Of a stretch of 40,645 nucleotides of DNA, positions 1 through 8,033 are shown piece after piece. The position numbers and the translations under genes were made by a program. The notes below the pieces were generated by a model. That model made no database searches and was not told the origin of the DNA. It saw only the letters and a program-made list of their open reading frames with translations. How positions within the stretch are numbered: the first letter of the stretch is position 1; every line of letters starts with the position of its first letter. This DNA comes from Bacteroidales bacterium (GTDB lineage Bacteria; Bacteroidota; Bacteroidia; Bacteroidales; UBA7960), in contig SKOK01000030.1 of assembly GCA_007120085.1 (NCBI GenBank), forward strand, positions 1 through 40,645, given 5' to 3'.

Positions 1-254
1 AAAAACCAGTCAGCTGCAATGGTTTTTTTTGAGAAGCGTTTGAGCAGTTCGTTCACCTCCAGGCTGCGGGCGATTTGATACATGTCTTTGAAAGGATGTT
101 CCAACTGGTCGGCCTCTGTTTGCTGAAGGGAGGCAAGCAGGCCATGCACGCTATTGAACCCGGGGTGTTCATTTTTTTGAAAACACACGACGATGGTGTT
201 TCCCAGGTGGGGAACGTTTCTTATGGCGGCTGCTATGGATTGGATGTCGGGCAT
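1..254 (-). CDS. 5' part of an unrecognised protein (truncated by window edge)
   Basis: The ORF track misses this gene because it runs off the left edge. On the minus strand the frame from the ATG at 254 is open to base 3 and gives 84 residues starting MPDIQSIAAAIRNVPHLGN, with mixed, protein-like composition. An in-frame TAA lies four codons upstream, so this ATG is the first possible start. No signal peptide or membrane segment is visible, so the product is probably cytoplasmic. I do not recognise the family. The plus-strand ORF 75-356 listed over the same bases ends inside a tandem repeat (NCLIVNCLIV) and is its shadow. The gene is transcribed away from the insertion sequence next to it. 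Confidence 0.6.
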   Translation of the reverse strand, partial: MPDIQSIAAAIRNVPHLGNTIVVCFQKNEHPGFNSVHGLLASLQQTEADQLEHPFKDMYQIARSLEVNELLKRFSKKTIAADWF

Positions 255-320
255 GTGGGGGCCGGTTTAATATGGTGGTATTTGTGTAGGTTTTTTGTTT
301 GTCTGTGGCTTGTGTTTATG

Positions 321-389
321 TTTAATTGTTTAATTGTTAATTGTTTAATTGTTTAATTGTTAATTGTTTAATTGTTTAATTGTTTAATT
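321..389 (+). repeat. Left AATTGTTT tandem array
   Basis: Eight-base units TTTAATTG are mixed with seven-base units TTAATTG, about nine units in all, and end directly at the IS terminus. Read outward from the IS the units are CAATTAAA, the same as the outward reading of the array on the other side. The two arrays are therefore inverted relative to each other and are not the two halves of one interrupted array. Confidence 0.9.
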
Positions 390-493
390 GTTGAGCCCAC
401 TCCTAAAAGTCGAGCCCGTTATTTTTACTAAATTTGATTAATTATATATTTTGCACTAATTTCATTTTAATCATTAAATATTTATAAGATATA

Positions 494-525
494 TTTGTAT
501 ATTTCAAATTAAGTTATTATATTTG
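494..525 (+). promoter_or_regulatory. Transposase promoter (Bacteroidetes type)
   Basis: TTTG at 494-497 is followed after 20 bp by TATATTTG at 518-525, matching the Bacteroidetes -33/-7 consensus (TTTG, TAnnTTTG). A second TATATTTG at 490-497 overlaps the -33 element. The predicted start falls about 20 bases before the transposase ATG at 551. Confidence 0.6.
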
Positions 526-550
526 TACTGTTAATCAAACAGTTGAAGTC

Positions 551-2221
551 ATGTTCAAAAAAACTATTCCCGATAAGCAGACTGATCTTTTCAGCAGTGT
601 TGCCACCAATCTGGCAGGGAAAGCCAAAAAGCTTTATGATGATCAGAAAGCCTGGCACAACCTGTTTCGTACGCAAATTCTGCAACGGATTGACGAAACA
701 CCTTACCAGGTTTTGTACAGCAACAGAATGGGTGCGCCCAATGCATCGGTTTCATTGCTTATTAGTATGATGGTCATCAAAGAGGCTTATGGCTGGAGCG
801 ATGAGCAACTCTTTGAGCAGTGCCGGTTCAATTTATTGGTTCGCAGTGCATTAGGCTTGGTAAACATGACTGATGAGGTGCCGGGTGAATCCACTTATTA
901 TCTGTTAAGAAAGCGCGTTCAGGAACACTTCAGGCGCACCGGACAGGATCTTATCCACGAGACCTTTTCTACGGTTACCAGTGGGCAAATCAAAGACTTC
1001 ATGGTCAATGGTCAGAGTATTCGCATGGACAGTAAGCTGATCGGCAGCAACATCGCCTGGTATTCACGTTATGAGATTGTGCATAGCAGCCTTTGCCTGT
1101 TTTACAAAACCCTAGACAAGAAAGCACTTTCCTTGTTTAACCGCCGGGCAAGACTTCAACTGGAAGAACTTTGTAAGGAAGAAGCTGAAAAAACCGTTTA
1201 TCGATCAAACAGGACTGAAATAAAATCACGTCTGCTACGCATGGGCGAACTGATTGTCAGAATGTTGAAACACCTGAAAAAGCGACAGGATACAGAAGAA
1301 TACAAGTTATTGCAACGTGTATTTGACGAAAACTTTGTTGTTGTTGACAAACTGGAAATCGAGATGCTTGAAAGCCAGCAGATTACCTCAGGAAGTGTCC
1401 AGTCGCCTCATGATCCTGATGCAGCCTACCGCAACAAAGGTGACCAAAAGATCAAAGGCTACAGCGTCAATGTCACCGAAACCAATTCTGAAGACTCCCT
1501 TAACCTGATTACCAATGCCAATGTTGATAAAGCCAATGTATCCGATGTTTCTTTTGTCAAGCCAGCCATTGAAGCCACCAGGGTGGTTACCGGGCAGGCA
1601 GTTGAAAAGGTTTATGCCGATGGTGCCTATCAAAGCCCGGATAATGATGCGTTTTGCGATGGAATTGACATGGTGTATACCGGCATGCAGGGTCCACCTT
1701 CTCGCTACGAATTGGACATGACAGATCAGGGGCTGATGGTAACAGACATTGATACGGGCGAAACAGTACTTGCCTCCAAGGCAAAAAGAACCAAAAGAAG
1801 CAAAGAAGACCGTTATTATATACGCAATTCGCAGGGCAAATTGGTATACTTTGGTCAGGCAGCGATCAGGGCATCCCGCCTAAGACAAGAGATGCGACAA
1901 CGACCGCAGGAGGAACTCCGCAAGCGAAACAATGTGGAGGCAACCATTTTCCATCTTGCCTTCCCATTAAGAAACAACAAAACCAAATACCGGGGCCTGT
2001 TCAAACAACAAGCATGGGCAAATTGCAGGTGCTTGTGGATAAACCTGGTCAGAATTATGAAGTTCGTGCAAAAAATATGTCAAAGAGCGTTTCAATCACT
2101 GCTTAAACCAGCCAATTTGAGCGTGTCTGTTGCATATCATATGCTTGTAAAGCTCATATGTCTCAAAAAACAACCGGTTTTCGCAAGTATAATTTTTTTG
2201 TTCGTTTTAATCAATGTATAA
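551..2221 (+). CDS. IS1182-family-like DDE transposase
   Basis: The product is 556 residues, the usual length for the family, and catalyses cut-and-paste movement of the surrounding IS. The N-terminal third resembles the DUF772-type domain of IS1182/IS5-group transposases. The likely DDE residues are D160 (in RMDSKLIGSN), D357 (in YADGAYQSPDN) and E463 (in RNNVEATIF). The segment SPHDPDAAYRNKGDQKIKGY before the second Asp is typical of the group. The C-terminal tail is basic and then hydrophobic. There is no frameshift or internal stop. The gene lies between matching terminal repeats and has its own promoter. Family is inferred from motif layout, not from a search. Confidence 0.88.
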   Translation: MFKKTIPDKQTDLFSSVATNLAGKAKKLYDDQKAWHNLFRTQILQRIDETPYQVLYSNRMGAPNASVSLLISMMVIKEAYGWSDEQLFEQCRFNLLVRSALGLVNMTDEVPGESTYYLLRKRVQEHFRRTGQDLIHETFSTVTSGQIKDFMVNGQSIRMDSKLIGSNIAWYSRYEIVHSSLCLFYKTLDKKALSLFNRRARLQLEELCKEEAEKTVYRSNRTEIKSRLLRMGELIVRMLKHLKKRQDTEEYKLLQRVFDENFVVVDKLEIEMLESQQITSGSVQSPHDPDAAYRNKGDQKIKGYSVNVTETNSEDSLNLITNANVDKANVSDVSFVKPAIEATRVVTGQAVEKVYADGAYQSPDNDAFCDGIDMVYTGMQGPPSRYELDMTDQGLMVTDIDTGETVLASKAKRTKRSKEDRYYIRNSQGKLVYFGQAAIRASRLRQEMRQRPQEELRKRNNVEATIFHLAFPLRNNKTKYRGLFKQQAWANCRCLWINLVRIMKFVQKICQRAFQSLLKPANLSVSVAYHMLVKLICLKKQPVFASIIFLFVLINV

Positions 2222-2258
2222 CCGTTAATCAAATTCCACTTTTTGGAGTGGGCTCAAC

Positions 2259-2377
2259 AATTAAACAATTAAACAATTCAACAATTCAACAATTAAACAA
2301 TTAAACAATTAAACAATTAAACAATTCAACAATTAAACGATTCAACAATTAAACAATTAAACAATTCAACAATTACA
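2259..2377 (-). repeat. Right AAACAATT tandem array
   Basis: About fourteen units of CAATTAAA and CAATTCAA run from the IS right end to within about 12 bp of the alanine racemase stop codon. The first 20 bases outward from the IS are identical to the outward reading of the left array. After that the right array mixes in CAATTCAA units that the left lacks, and is nearly twice as long, so the two arms have evolved separately. Confidence 0.9.
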
Positions 2378-2388
2378 ACAATATTAAC

Positions 2389-3540
2389 TCATTGAACGAT
2401 AACCCTCGGAATATCCTGTGGTAATCGCGTGAGCAGTTGATAATTAAGCTGCTCGCTCATCTCACAGAAAGAGGAAATGCTAATACTCAGGCGTTTTTGC
2501 TTGCCAATGATCACCACTTCGTCGCCGCGTTCAACATTGGGGATGTCAGTGACATTCACCGTCATGGTGTTCATGGTCACCGTGCCGATCACGGAAACCC
2601 TGCGGCCACGGATCAGCACCCGGCCCGTATTGCTCAACGCCCTGCTGAAGCCATTGGCATAACCCACTGGAATGATGGCGATCTTCATTCTTTTGTTGGC
2701 TAAAAACGAACTGCCATATCCAATGAAATTCCCTGGCTCGACCGTTTTAACCACCATTACCTTTGATTTCCACGACAGCAACCTTTTGAGCGGGTTCGTA
2801 TCTTTTGAGTCTTTCCGGAAACGAAACATATGTGTTTCGGGACTGGGCCAGAAACCATACTGTGAAATGCCAAAGCGCACCATGTCCATAATGGTGTTAG
2901 GGTAGGTGAGGGCTGCCGCTGAACAGGCTGTATGGCGAAGCGCGGGCTGCAGATCGTGCCGGGTAAAATACCGGTTAAACTGCCTGAACTTGCTGATCTG
3001 GTTTTTGATGCGCAGGTAATTTGCAAGACTTTCTGCACCAGCATAATGCGTACATAAACCCTGGAAAATATAATGCTCCTGTTCCTGTTTTAAGTAATCT
3101 ATCAGATCCCTGATATTTTCATAATCAAAACCGGTACGGTTGAAACCAGTCTCTGCTTCAATATGTATCCGGGCTTTCTTTCCCATTAATTTTGCAGTTG
3201 CGACTGCCTGCTCCAGGCGGCACCAGTCAAAAACAAAAAACTCTATGTCGTTTTCTATGGCCCATTCCATCTCCTCATCATCCAGCAAGCCCATGATCAT
3301 GATCCGGCTTCCGTTTTTGATCACCTTATGTGCATCCAGGGCTTCCTTAGCCGAAAACACCGAAAAGTGCCTGATTCCGCTTTCCTCAGCCATCGGGATG
3401 ATGTTCTCAACACCATGGCCGTAGGCATTGCCCTTGATCACGGATGAAAAAATGGCATCCTTCCCAATGATCTTTTTTAGATACCGGATGTTGTTTTTAT
3501 AGGCTTTTTTACTTATTTCAATATAGGATGTATGAAACAT
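2389..3540 (-). CDS. alr: Alanine racemase (PLP-dependent)
   Basis: The enzyme interconverts L- and D-alanine, supplying D-Ala for peptidoglycan. At 383 residues it has the normal two-domain length. The PLP lysine is K36 in SSVIKGNAYGHG, the barrel has the arginine of TGFNRTGF (R135), R222 follows in DMVRFGISQYG, and the catalytic tyrosine from the other subunit is Y275 in IGYGSSF. Two positions differ from the usual pattern: HTACSAA where HxANSAA is common, and TMNTM where CMDQ-like Asp is expected (N324). The start is ATG at 3540, two bases after the M20 hydrolase stop, so it is the second gene of that operon. The IS lies just downstream. An uncommon racemase specificity is possible, but alanine is the default. 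Confidence 0.9.
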   Translation of the reverse strand: MFHTSYIEISKKAYKNNIRYLKKIIGKDAIFSSVIKGNAYGHGVENIIPMAEESGIRHFSVFSAKEALDAHKVIKNGSRIMIMGLLDDEEMEWAIENDIEFFVFDWCRLEQAVATAKLMGKKARIHIEAETGFNRTGFDYENIRDLIDYLKQEQEHYIFQGLCTHYAGAESLANYLRIKNQISKFRQFNRYFTRHDLQPALRHTACSAAALTYPNTIMDMVRFGISQYGFWPSPETHMFRFRKDSKDTNPLKRLLSWKSKVMVVKTVEPGNFIGYGSSFLANKRMKIAIIPVGYANGFSRALSNTGRVLIRGRRVSVIGTVTMNTMTVNVTDIPNVERGDEVVIIGKQKRLSISISSFCEMSEQLNYQLLTRLPQDIPRVIVQ

Positions 3541-3542
3541 TA

Positions 3543-4703
3543 TTATTTGTATTTAACCAGTTGGTCGGTTATATGATAAAACATGTTAATGCCGGTTTCA
3601 ATGATTTCATCAGGGAAATCATAATCGTGATTATGCAGGCTTGGTTGGTCAGTGCCTGATCCGATGCCAAACAACGCTCCTGGTGTGGCCGAAAGGAAGT
3701 GCCCGAAATCTTCTGACCACCTGAAAGCCTCATTGATCATTAGCTTTTTAGCCTTCGATTTACGAATGGCCTCTTCCACCCATTCTGTTACCCCGGAATG
3801 ATTAATGGTTGCTGGAAACTCTTCAACATAGTTTATTGTGCATTGGATATCCAGCTCTTTTTCTAGCTTCCTGACTAACCTCTCCGATTTCTCTTTTAAA
3901 ACGAGCATGTCATCATCAAGGTAAGTGCGCAGGGTGGCCATTACAACGGCTTTTCCTGGGGTTGTCCCAAATGCAACTTCCCCTAAACGGGCGTGGATGA
4001 TGGTCAATAATACAAAGCTTTCAAAATCGCTTCTGTTTTTGGGAAGACTCATCAGGCCACCCATGGTTTGTGTCATCATGTTTACCGGGCTATTTCCCTG
4101 TTCGGGATGAGCGGCATGCGATGATCTTCCCTGCATGCGGATGATCATACCTGTTGAGGCCGATGCAAATGATCCCTCTTTGAAAATAATTGCTTTCTTT
4201 TCATAACCCGGCAGATTATGCAAGGCAAAAGCGTAATCAGGCTTTATTTTTTTGAATTTTGGATCAGCTATCACTTTGGCAGCGCCCTGACCTGTTTCTT
4301 CTTCTGGCTGAAACAGCAGAATGACACGCCCGGCTGAGGGTCTGTGCTTTTTAAGTAATGATGACATCCCTGCCAGGATGGCCATGTGCCCGTCGTGCCC
4401 ACATTTGTGTGATACTCCCTGATGCTGGCTGCGATGGGCAAATCCATTCACCTCTTCAATGGGCAATGCATCCAGATCAGCACGCAAGAGTACCGATGGA
4501 CCTGCTTGCCCTGAATCATAAACAGCAGCCAAACCATAGCCACCAAGCCCTTCGATAATGCTATCAGGTTTATTATCAGTCAAAAATGCCTTGATTCGGC
4601 GTGAGGTCTGTTCCTCATTACCCGATAACTCAGGATGGGCATGGAGTATTTTTCTTAATTTGATGACTTCTTGCAGATGGCTTTTCTCAATAACAGAAAG
4701 CAT
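3543..4703 (-). CDS. M20-family amidohydrolase (N-acyl amino acid / hippurate hydrolase-like)
   Basis: This metal-dependent hydrolase of the M20D group removes acyl groups from N-acyl amino acids or related amides; the exact substrate is unknown. Visible motifs are LLRADLDALPIEE (residues 72-84), the metal-binding KCGHDGH (C101, H103) and FQPEEETGQGA (E134/E135 as base and ligand), then a dimerisation domain and a C-terminal SLHNHDYDFPDE with the last metal histidine. There is no signal peptide, so it is cytoplasmic. The track start at 4721 is a TTG that lies inside the -7 box TAACTTTG. The ATG at 4703 (MLSVIEKSHL, 386 residues) is preferred. It is the first gene of an operon with alanine racemase. 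Confidence 0.88.
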   Translation of the reverse strand: MLSVIEKSHLQEVIKLRKILHAHPELSGNEEQTSRRIKAFLTDNKPDSIIEGLGGYGLAAVYDSGQAGPSVLLRADLDALPIEEVNGFAHRSQHQGVSHKCGHDGHMAILAGMSSLLKKHRPSAGRVILLFQPEEETGQGAAKVIADPKFKKIKPDYAFALHNLPGYEKKAIIFKEGSFASASTGMIIRMQGRSSHAAHPEQGNSPVNMMTQTMGGLMSLPKNRSDFESFVLLTIIHARLGEVAFGTTPGKAVVMATLRTYLDDDMLVLKEKSERLVRKLEKELDIQCTINYVEEFPATINHSGVTEWVEEAIRKSKAKKLMINEAFRWSEDFGHFLSATPGALFGIGSGTDQPSLHNHDYDFPDEIIETGINMFYHITDQLVKYK

Positions 4704-4718
4704 ATGGCATTTTTTTGC

Positions 4719-4726
4719 CAAAGTTA
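4719..4726 (-). promoter_or_regulatory. -7 promoter box of the M20 hydrolase-alr operon
   Basis: TAACTTTG on the minus strand matches TAnnTTTG, 15 bases before the chosen ATG at 4703. No clear -33 TTG is seen at the normal spacing. The transcript would have a very short leader. Confidence 0.5.
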
Positions 4727-4754
4727 GAAATTTTTGACATTATCAGGAAGATAG

Positions 4755-5525
4755 TTATTGCCTATCTGTGATACGCAGGATCAACGATTCAGTGATGTCA
4801 AGAGCAGTTGTAATGGTGCTGAGGTTCTTGTAAAGACTTCCATTTTGACCTGCCCAGTGGCTGTGCCCAATGGCTTTCAGCTCATATTCTGTTTGCTCAC
4901 TGTCAAGGTCAACAATCGCTTCATACACCAATGCAGGCTGGCTGGATGACATATAATGCATATCTCCCGAAAATCTGTCGTTTGTCCAGTATTCGTTCCA
5001 GTCCCAGCTTTGGTTTATTTCGAATAACACCTTGAAGTGACGCATTTCTCTTCCAGGTACTTGTGCTGAAACAATAAAATCAGCTTTGGGTGTAGGGCCA
5101 GTTACCCCATCAGGCATTGGCGTATCCTGTGTGGGGATGTAGTAGCCATCTTTGGCCTTTACACCGCGCTGGTGACCCCAGTAGGGCAGGGCTGCCGGAC
5201 GGCGCACCGGACCGGGCATCCAGCGACCCTCTGATGGATCACCATGCCTGAAAACACCCTTGCCAATCGACTCCGCCACAAAAACCGTTTGTACATAATT
5301 GCCATCCATATCTTCAATCCAGATGGCCATCAACGGGTTATTGTGTGACCTGCCCTTGGTAAAGATGAATTCAAACCCGGCACCCATCGCCTCATATTGT
5401 GCTTGAATGGTATCAGTTGGAATCATTTCCGGCGTGGCCTTGCGAAAAAGACGTGTTTGCGCATCAGACTTATGGCAAATACCCAGGAACAATAGGCCAA
5501 TAATGAGAAAAGCTAAATGTTTCAT
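4755..5525 (-). CDS. Secreted DUF2271-like protein
   Basis: The product is 256 residues with an N-terminal signal peptide (MKHLAFLIIGLLFLGICHKSDAQ), so it is exported, most likely to the periplasm. The stretch NPLMAIWIEDMDGNYVQTV followed by a WxxG-rich central part (YWGHQRGVKAKDGYY) resembles DUF2271 proteins, a beta-rich periplasmic family of unknown function that often sits with redox or flavin-transfer genes. The C-terminal part is also beta-rich. It lies 75 bp downstream of a TonB-dependent receptor on the same strand and may be co-transcribed. The family call is from memory of the motif and is moderate; no enzymatic role is claimed. Confidence 0.6.
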   Translation of the reverse strand: MKHLAFLIIGLLFLGICHKSDAQTRLFRKATPEMIPTDTIQAQYEAMGAGFEFIFTKGRSHNNPLMAIWIEDMDGNYVQTVFVAESIGKGVFRHGDPSEGRWMPGPVRRPAALPYWGHQRGVKAKDGYYIPTQDTPMPDGVTGPTPKADFIVSAQVPGREMRHFKVLFEINQSWDWNEYWTNDRFSGDMHYMSSSQPALVYEAIVDLDSEQTEYELKAIGHSHWAGQNGSLYKNLSTITTALDITESLILRITDRQ

Positions 5526-5600
5526 GAGAAAAAAATTATGTGTGGATTATGGATTATGAATTATGGATGTTAGATGTTGGATATGTAATGATTGGTTTTA
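5526..5600. repeat. Short ATTATGGATT-type intergenic repeat
   Basis: The spacer between the TonB receptor and the DUF2271-like gene is built from degenerate copies of GGATTATG, GAATTATG and GGATGTTAG. It is low-complexity intergenic DNA, and no promoter of exact consensus was found. Confidence 0.45.
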
Positions 5601-8033
5601 TTACAGAATAAATATGATGCCGATACTGGGTAGGATATTGCCAATGTTGTTCTTCAGTTCTTTTAATTCATAACGTTCGATGCCATTGTCATCTGTAAAG
5701 ATAACAGGATTTCCTGATTCGTCGGTTTCCCTTACCAGTATAGGCGCTTGTCGTGCTTGAAAATTATACACATTTTGGACATCCAGGTATAGCATCAGTG
5801 AAAAATTCTGCAGGTAGAATTGTTTGTCGATGCGAACATCCAGGTTGTGAAAAGCGGGAACACGACTGCTGTTGAAGTTTGCAAAATCAAGATATGCCAT
5901 GCCTTGTGCATCCCAGGCGTCTCTTATTCCGGAAAGTTGCATGTCATAAGGCGTGAAAGGTGCTCCGCCGCTATACCGCCATTTGAAACCAAACTCCCAG
6001 TTGCGGGGTAGCTTGCGCAAACCGGTAAGGTTTAATATGTGGCGGTTGTCCCAGGCAGAAGGAATAAAGCTCGCCGATTGCTGGTTGATGCTGGTTCTTA
6101 AATCCTTGAATTCGCTTCTGACATAGGTATAAGAAAGGATTACATTCCATTTAAAGAAATCCTGGTTCCTGTAAAACAACTCTGCGCCATAAGCCCGGCC
6201 CTCGGAGATGGGCAATACTTCTTCTCCACCCACAACGCCAAAGTCGGCTGAGCGGCTGCCAATCGCTACAGAATCCCTGACAGAAAAAGGATAATTGTTG
6301 TAATGTTTGTAAAATCCCTCGAGTGTGAGCCTGTTGTTGACAGATGGCTGAAATTCTAAGCCCCCGACGACGTGGTTGACGGAAATATATGTCAGGCCGT
6401 TATCCCGGTTAACCAAATCTCCTTCGTTATTCCTAAAGCCCATCGTGGTATAGGCAGGTAGTTGGTAATACCTGCCCGTGTTAAAGTTCAGGAAAAAGTC
6501 ATCCCTGAGTTCATAGGAAGCAGAAAACCGGGGTGATAGCTGGTCAAAAACGTTTGACATTTCAGAGGAGTAGTTGTTGGCATCTGTTCGCAGGCCAAAG
6601 GATAATGCAAGGCGTTCATTGTAAAATCGGCGACTAACCTGGCCAAACAAGCTCCACTTAAACATATCAAAGGCAGTCTCATATTTTAGGGTTTCGAGGT
6701 TATTGTCTCGAAAAACCAGCTGAAAGGTATTGTTGTTATATTTAGCATATTCACCGCCACTCCCAAAATTCAAACGGTAATCGCCGAGCGACAATGAGCG
6801 CTCATAACGGATCTTGTTTTCAATTTCATCACTGCTGTAATCCAGAATCCTCGGTAGTGTCTCGTTATTGCCCGGATATTTGAAAGCAACATTTCTCAAC
6901 ATGTTTCGGCTTAGCACCCAGGTTTCAGTTCCATTCTTCCTGAATTGCCGGTAAACACCGCCGAGGGCATAGTTCCACTGGTCATTTTCTGGTAAATAGT
7001 CAAGAATATAACGTTGTTCTTCAGTTTCATTGGCATCGAGGTTTAGCCGGTTGTTGTCAATTGCGCCTATTCCAATGAGGCTTAGGGTGGCGTTGTCGCT
7101 TACCCTGGTATTTGTTTTAAACTGAAAACCATTATAGGTAGGAAGGAAAGGCAGGCCAACAACCCCAAATAAAAACTGCAGGTATGATCTCCTGGCAGAG
7201 ACGATAAAGGTTGTATTGTCGGTGATCGGGCCGTCGGCAGTCAGTGCGAGGTCACTGGCACCCAATGTAGCCTGCAGGTTCACACGATCGGTGTTGCCAT
7301 TGATTTGCCTGAATTCAAATACGGAACTCATGGCATTGCCCCTGTTGGCAGGGAAAGCCCCGGAATACATCTCTACTTCCCGGATGAAGTCGGTATTAAG
7401 GATTCCTACAGGACCGCCACTGGCTCCCTGGGTGGCAAAGTGGTTGATGTTTGGTATTTCCACGCCATCTAAAAAGAAGCTGTTTTCTGCTGGTCCGCCA
7501 CCACGAACGATCACATCATTCCGAAAGGCCGGTGTGGATGCAACGCCCGGAAGGCCCTGTATCACACGGCTGATGTCGCGGTTGCTACCCGGACTGCGCT
7601 CAATTTCCTGTATGCCAAGTCGCCGGAGAGAAACAGGACTTTCATCCCTGCGCTCAAACTGGGATACCCTCACCTCAACAGCGTCAAGCTCAACAGTGCG
7701 CTCCTGAAGCCCAATGTCGATGTTCGCCGTACGGTTGGGATTTACCATGATCTCGGGACTTAAGCGCATTTCATAACCAACGCTCGATACACGCAATCTC
7801 ACAAATCCCGGTTCAACACCTGTGAACAGGAAATTCCCGTCAAAATCCGTTGTACTCCCAATGGTCGTACCTTCAATGATAAGATTGACAAAAGGCAAGC
7901 CTTCATTGGTTGCTTCATCATAAACACGTCCCCGGATCGTACCCTGCTGTGCCGAAATTATACCCGCATGTAGTAACATGAATAATGTTAAGCTTGCACC
8001 AAGGTACCGATGTCTAATGTTAATCAGGCTCAT
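5601..8033 (-). CDS. TonB-dependent outer-membrane receptor with CarboxypepD_reg-like domain
   Basis: This outer-membrane active transporter is energised by TonB; its substrate is not evident. The signal peptide is residues 1-28 (ends ISAQQ). A carboxypeptidase-regulatory-like domain follows (about 30-110, GTIRGRVYDEATNEGLPFVN), then the plug (about 120-230, with VIVRGGGPAENSFFLDGVEI), then a beta-barrel with the C-terminal strand SIGIIFIL. The 810-residue length is normal. The track start (8039) is TTG; the ATG at 8033 (MSLINIRHR) leaves a standard signal peptide. No SusD-like partner is adjacent, so it is not a SusCD polysaccharide system. The neighbour downstream is the DUF2271-like protein, possibly co-transcribed. 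Confidence 0.9.
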   Translation of the reverse strand: MSLINIRHRYLGASLTLFMLLHAGIISAQQGTIRGRVYDEATNEGLPFVNLIIEGTTIGSTTDFDGNFLFTGVEPGFVRLRVSSVGYEMRLSPEIMVNPNRTANIDIGLQERTVELDAVEVRVSQFERRDESPVSLRRLGIQEIERSPGSNRDISRVIQGLPGVASTPAFRNDVIVRGGGPAENSFFLDGVEIPNINHFATQGASGGPVGILNTDFIREVEMYSGAFPANRGNAMSSVFEFRQINGNTDRVNLQATLGASDLALTADGPITDNTTFIVSARRSYLQFLFGVVGLPFLPTYNGFQFKTNTRVSDNATLSLIGIGAIDNNRLNLDANETEEQRYILDYLPENDQWNYALGGVYRQFRKNGTETWVLSRNMLRNVAFKYPGNNETLPRILDYSSDEIENKIRYERSLSLGDYRLNFGSGGEYAKYNNNTFQLVFRDNNLETLKYETAFDMFKWSLFGQVSRRFYNERLALSFGLRTDANNYSSEMSNVFDQLSPRFSASYELRDDFFLNFNTGRYYQLPAYTTMGFRNNEGDLVNRDNGLTYISVNHVVGGLEFQPSVNNRLTLEGFYKHYNNYPFSVRDSVAIGSRSADFGVVGGEEVLPISEGRAYGAELFYRNQDFFKWNVILSYTYVRSEFKDLRTSINQQSASFIPSAWDNRHILNLTGLRKLPRNWEFGFKWRYSGGAPFTPYDMQLSGIRDAWDAQGMAYLDFANFNSSRVPAFHNLDVRIDKQFYLQNFSLMLYLDVQNVYNFQARQAPILVRETDESGNPVIFTDDNGIERYELKELKNNIGNILPSIGIIFIL

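Larger units (their letters stand above)
255..550. other. Intergenic stretch: repeat array, IS left end, transposase promoter
   Basis: No gene is seen here. From left to right the stretch holds the short upstream region of the truncated minus-strand gene, a 69-bp AATTGTTT array, the left terminal inverted repeat of the IS, and an AT-rich leader with the transposase promoter. Confidence 0.7.
390..2258 (+). mobile_element. IS1182-like insertion sequence, intact
   Basis: The element is 1869 bp with near-perfect terminal inverted repeats. The left end (390-410) begins GTTGAGCCCACTCC. The right end (2238-2258) read on the minus strand begins with the same 14 bases, and the two ends match at 20 of 21 positions. 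A single full-length DDE transposase gene fills it. Both sides are flanked by AATT (386-389 and 2259-2262), consistent with a 4-bp palindromic target duplication. The mirrored arrays outside would give AATT in any case, so the duplication is not proven. Family assignment rests on transposase layout. The intact frame and matching ends suggest a recent or still active copy. Confidence 0.85.

Noticed and set aside
75-356. 93-residue plus-strand ORF at the left end
   Set aside because: It is antisense to an open minus-strand frame with better composition and ends in the tandem repeat array (NCLIVNCLIV).
321-389. Possible CRISPR array
   Set aside because: Units are 7-8 bp with no spacers; this is a simple tandem array.
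4703-4721. TTG start of the M20 hydrolase at 4721
   Set aside because: It lies in the -7 box TAACTTTG; the ATG at 4703 fits family length.
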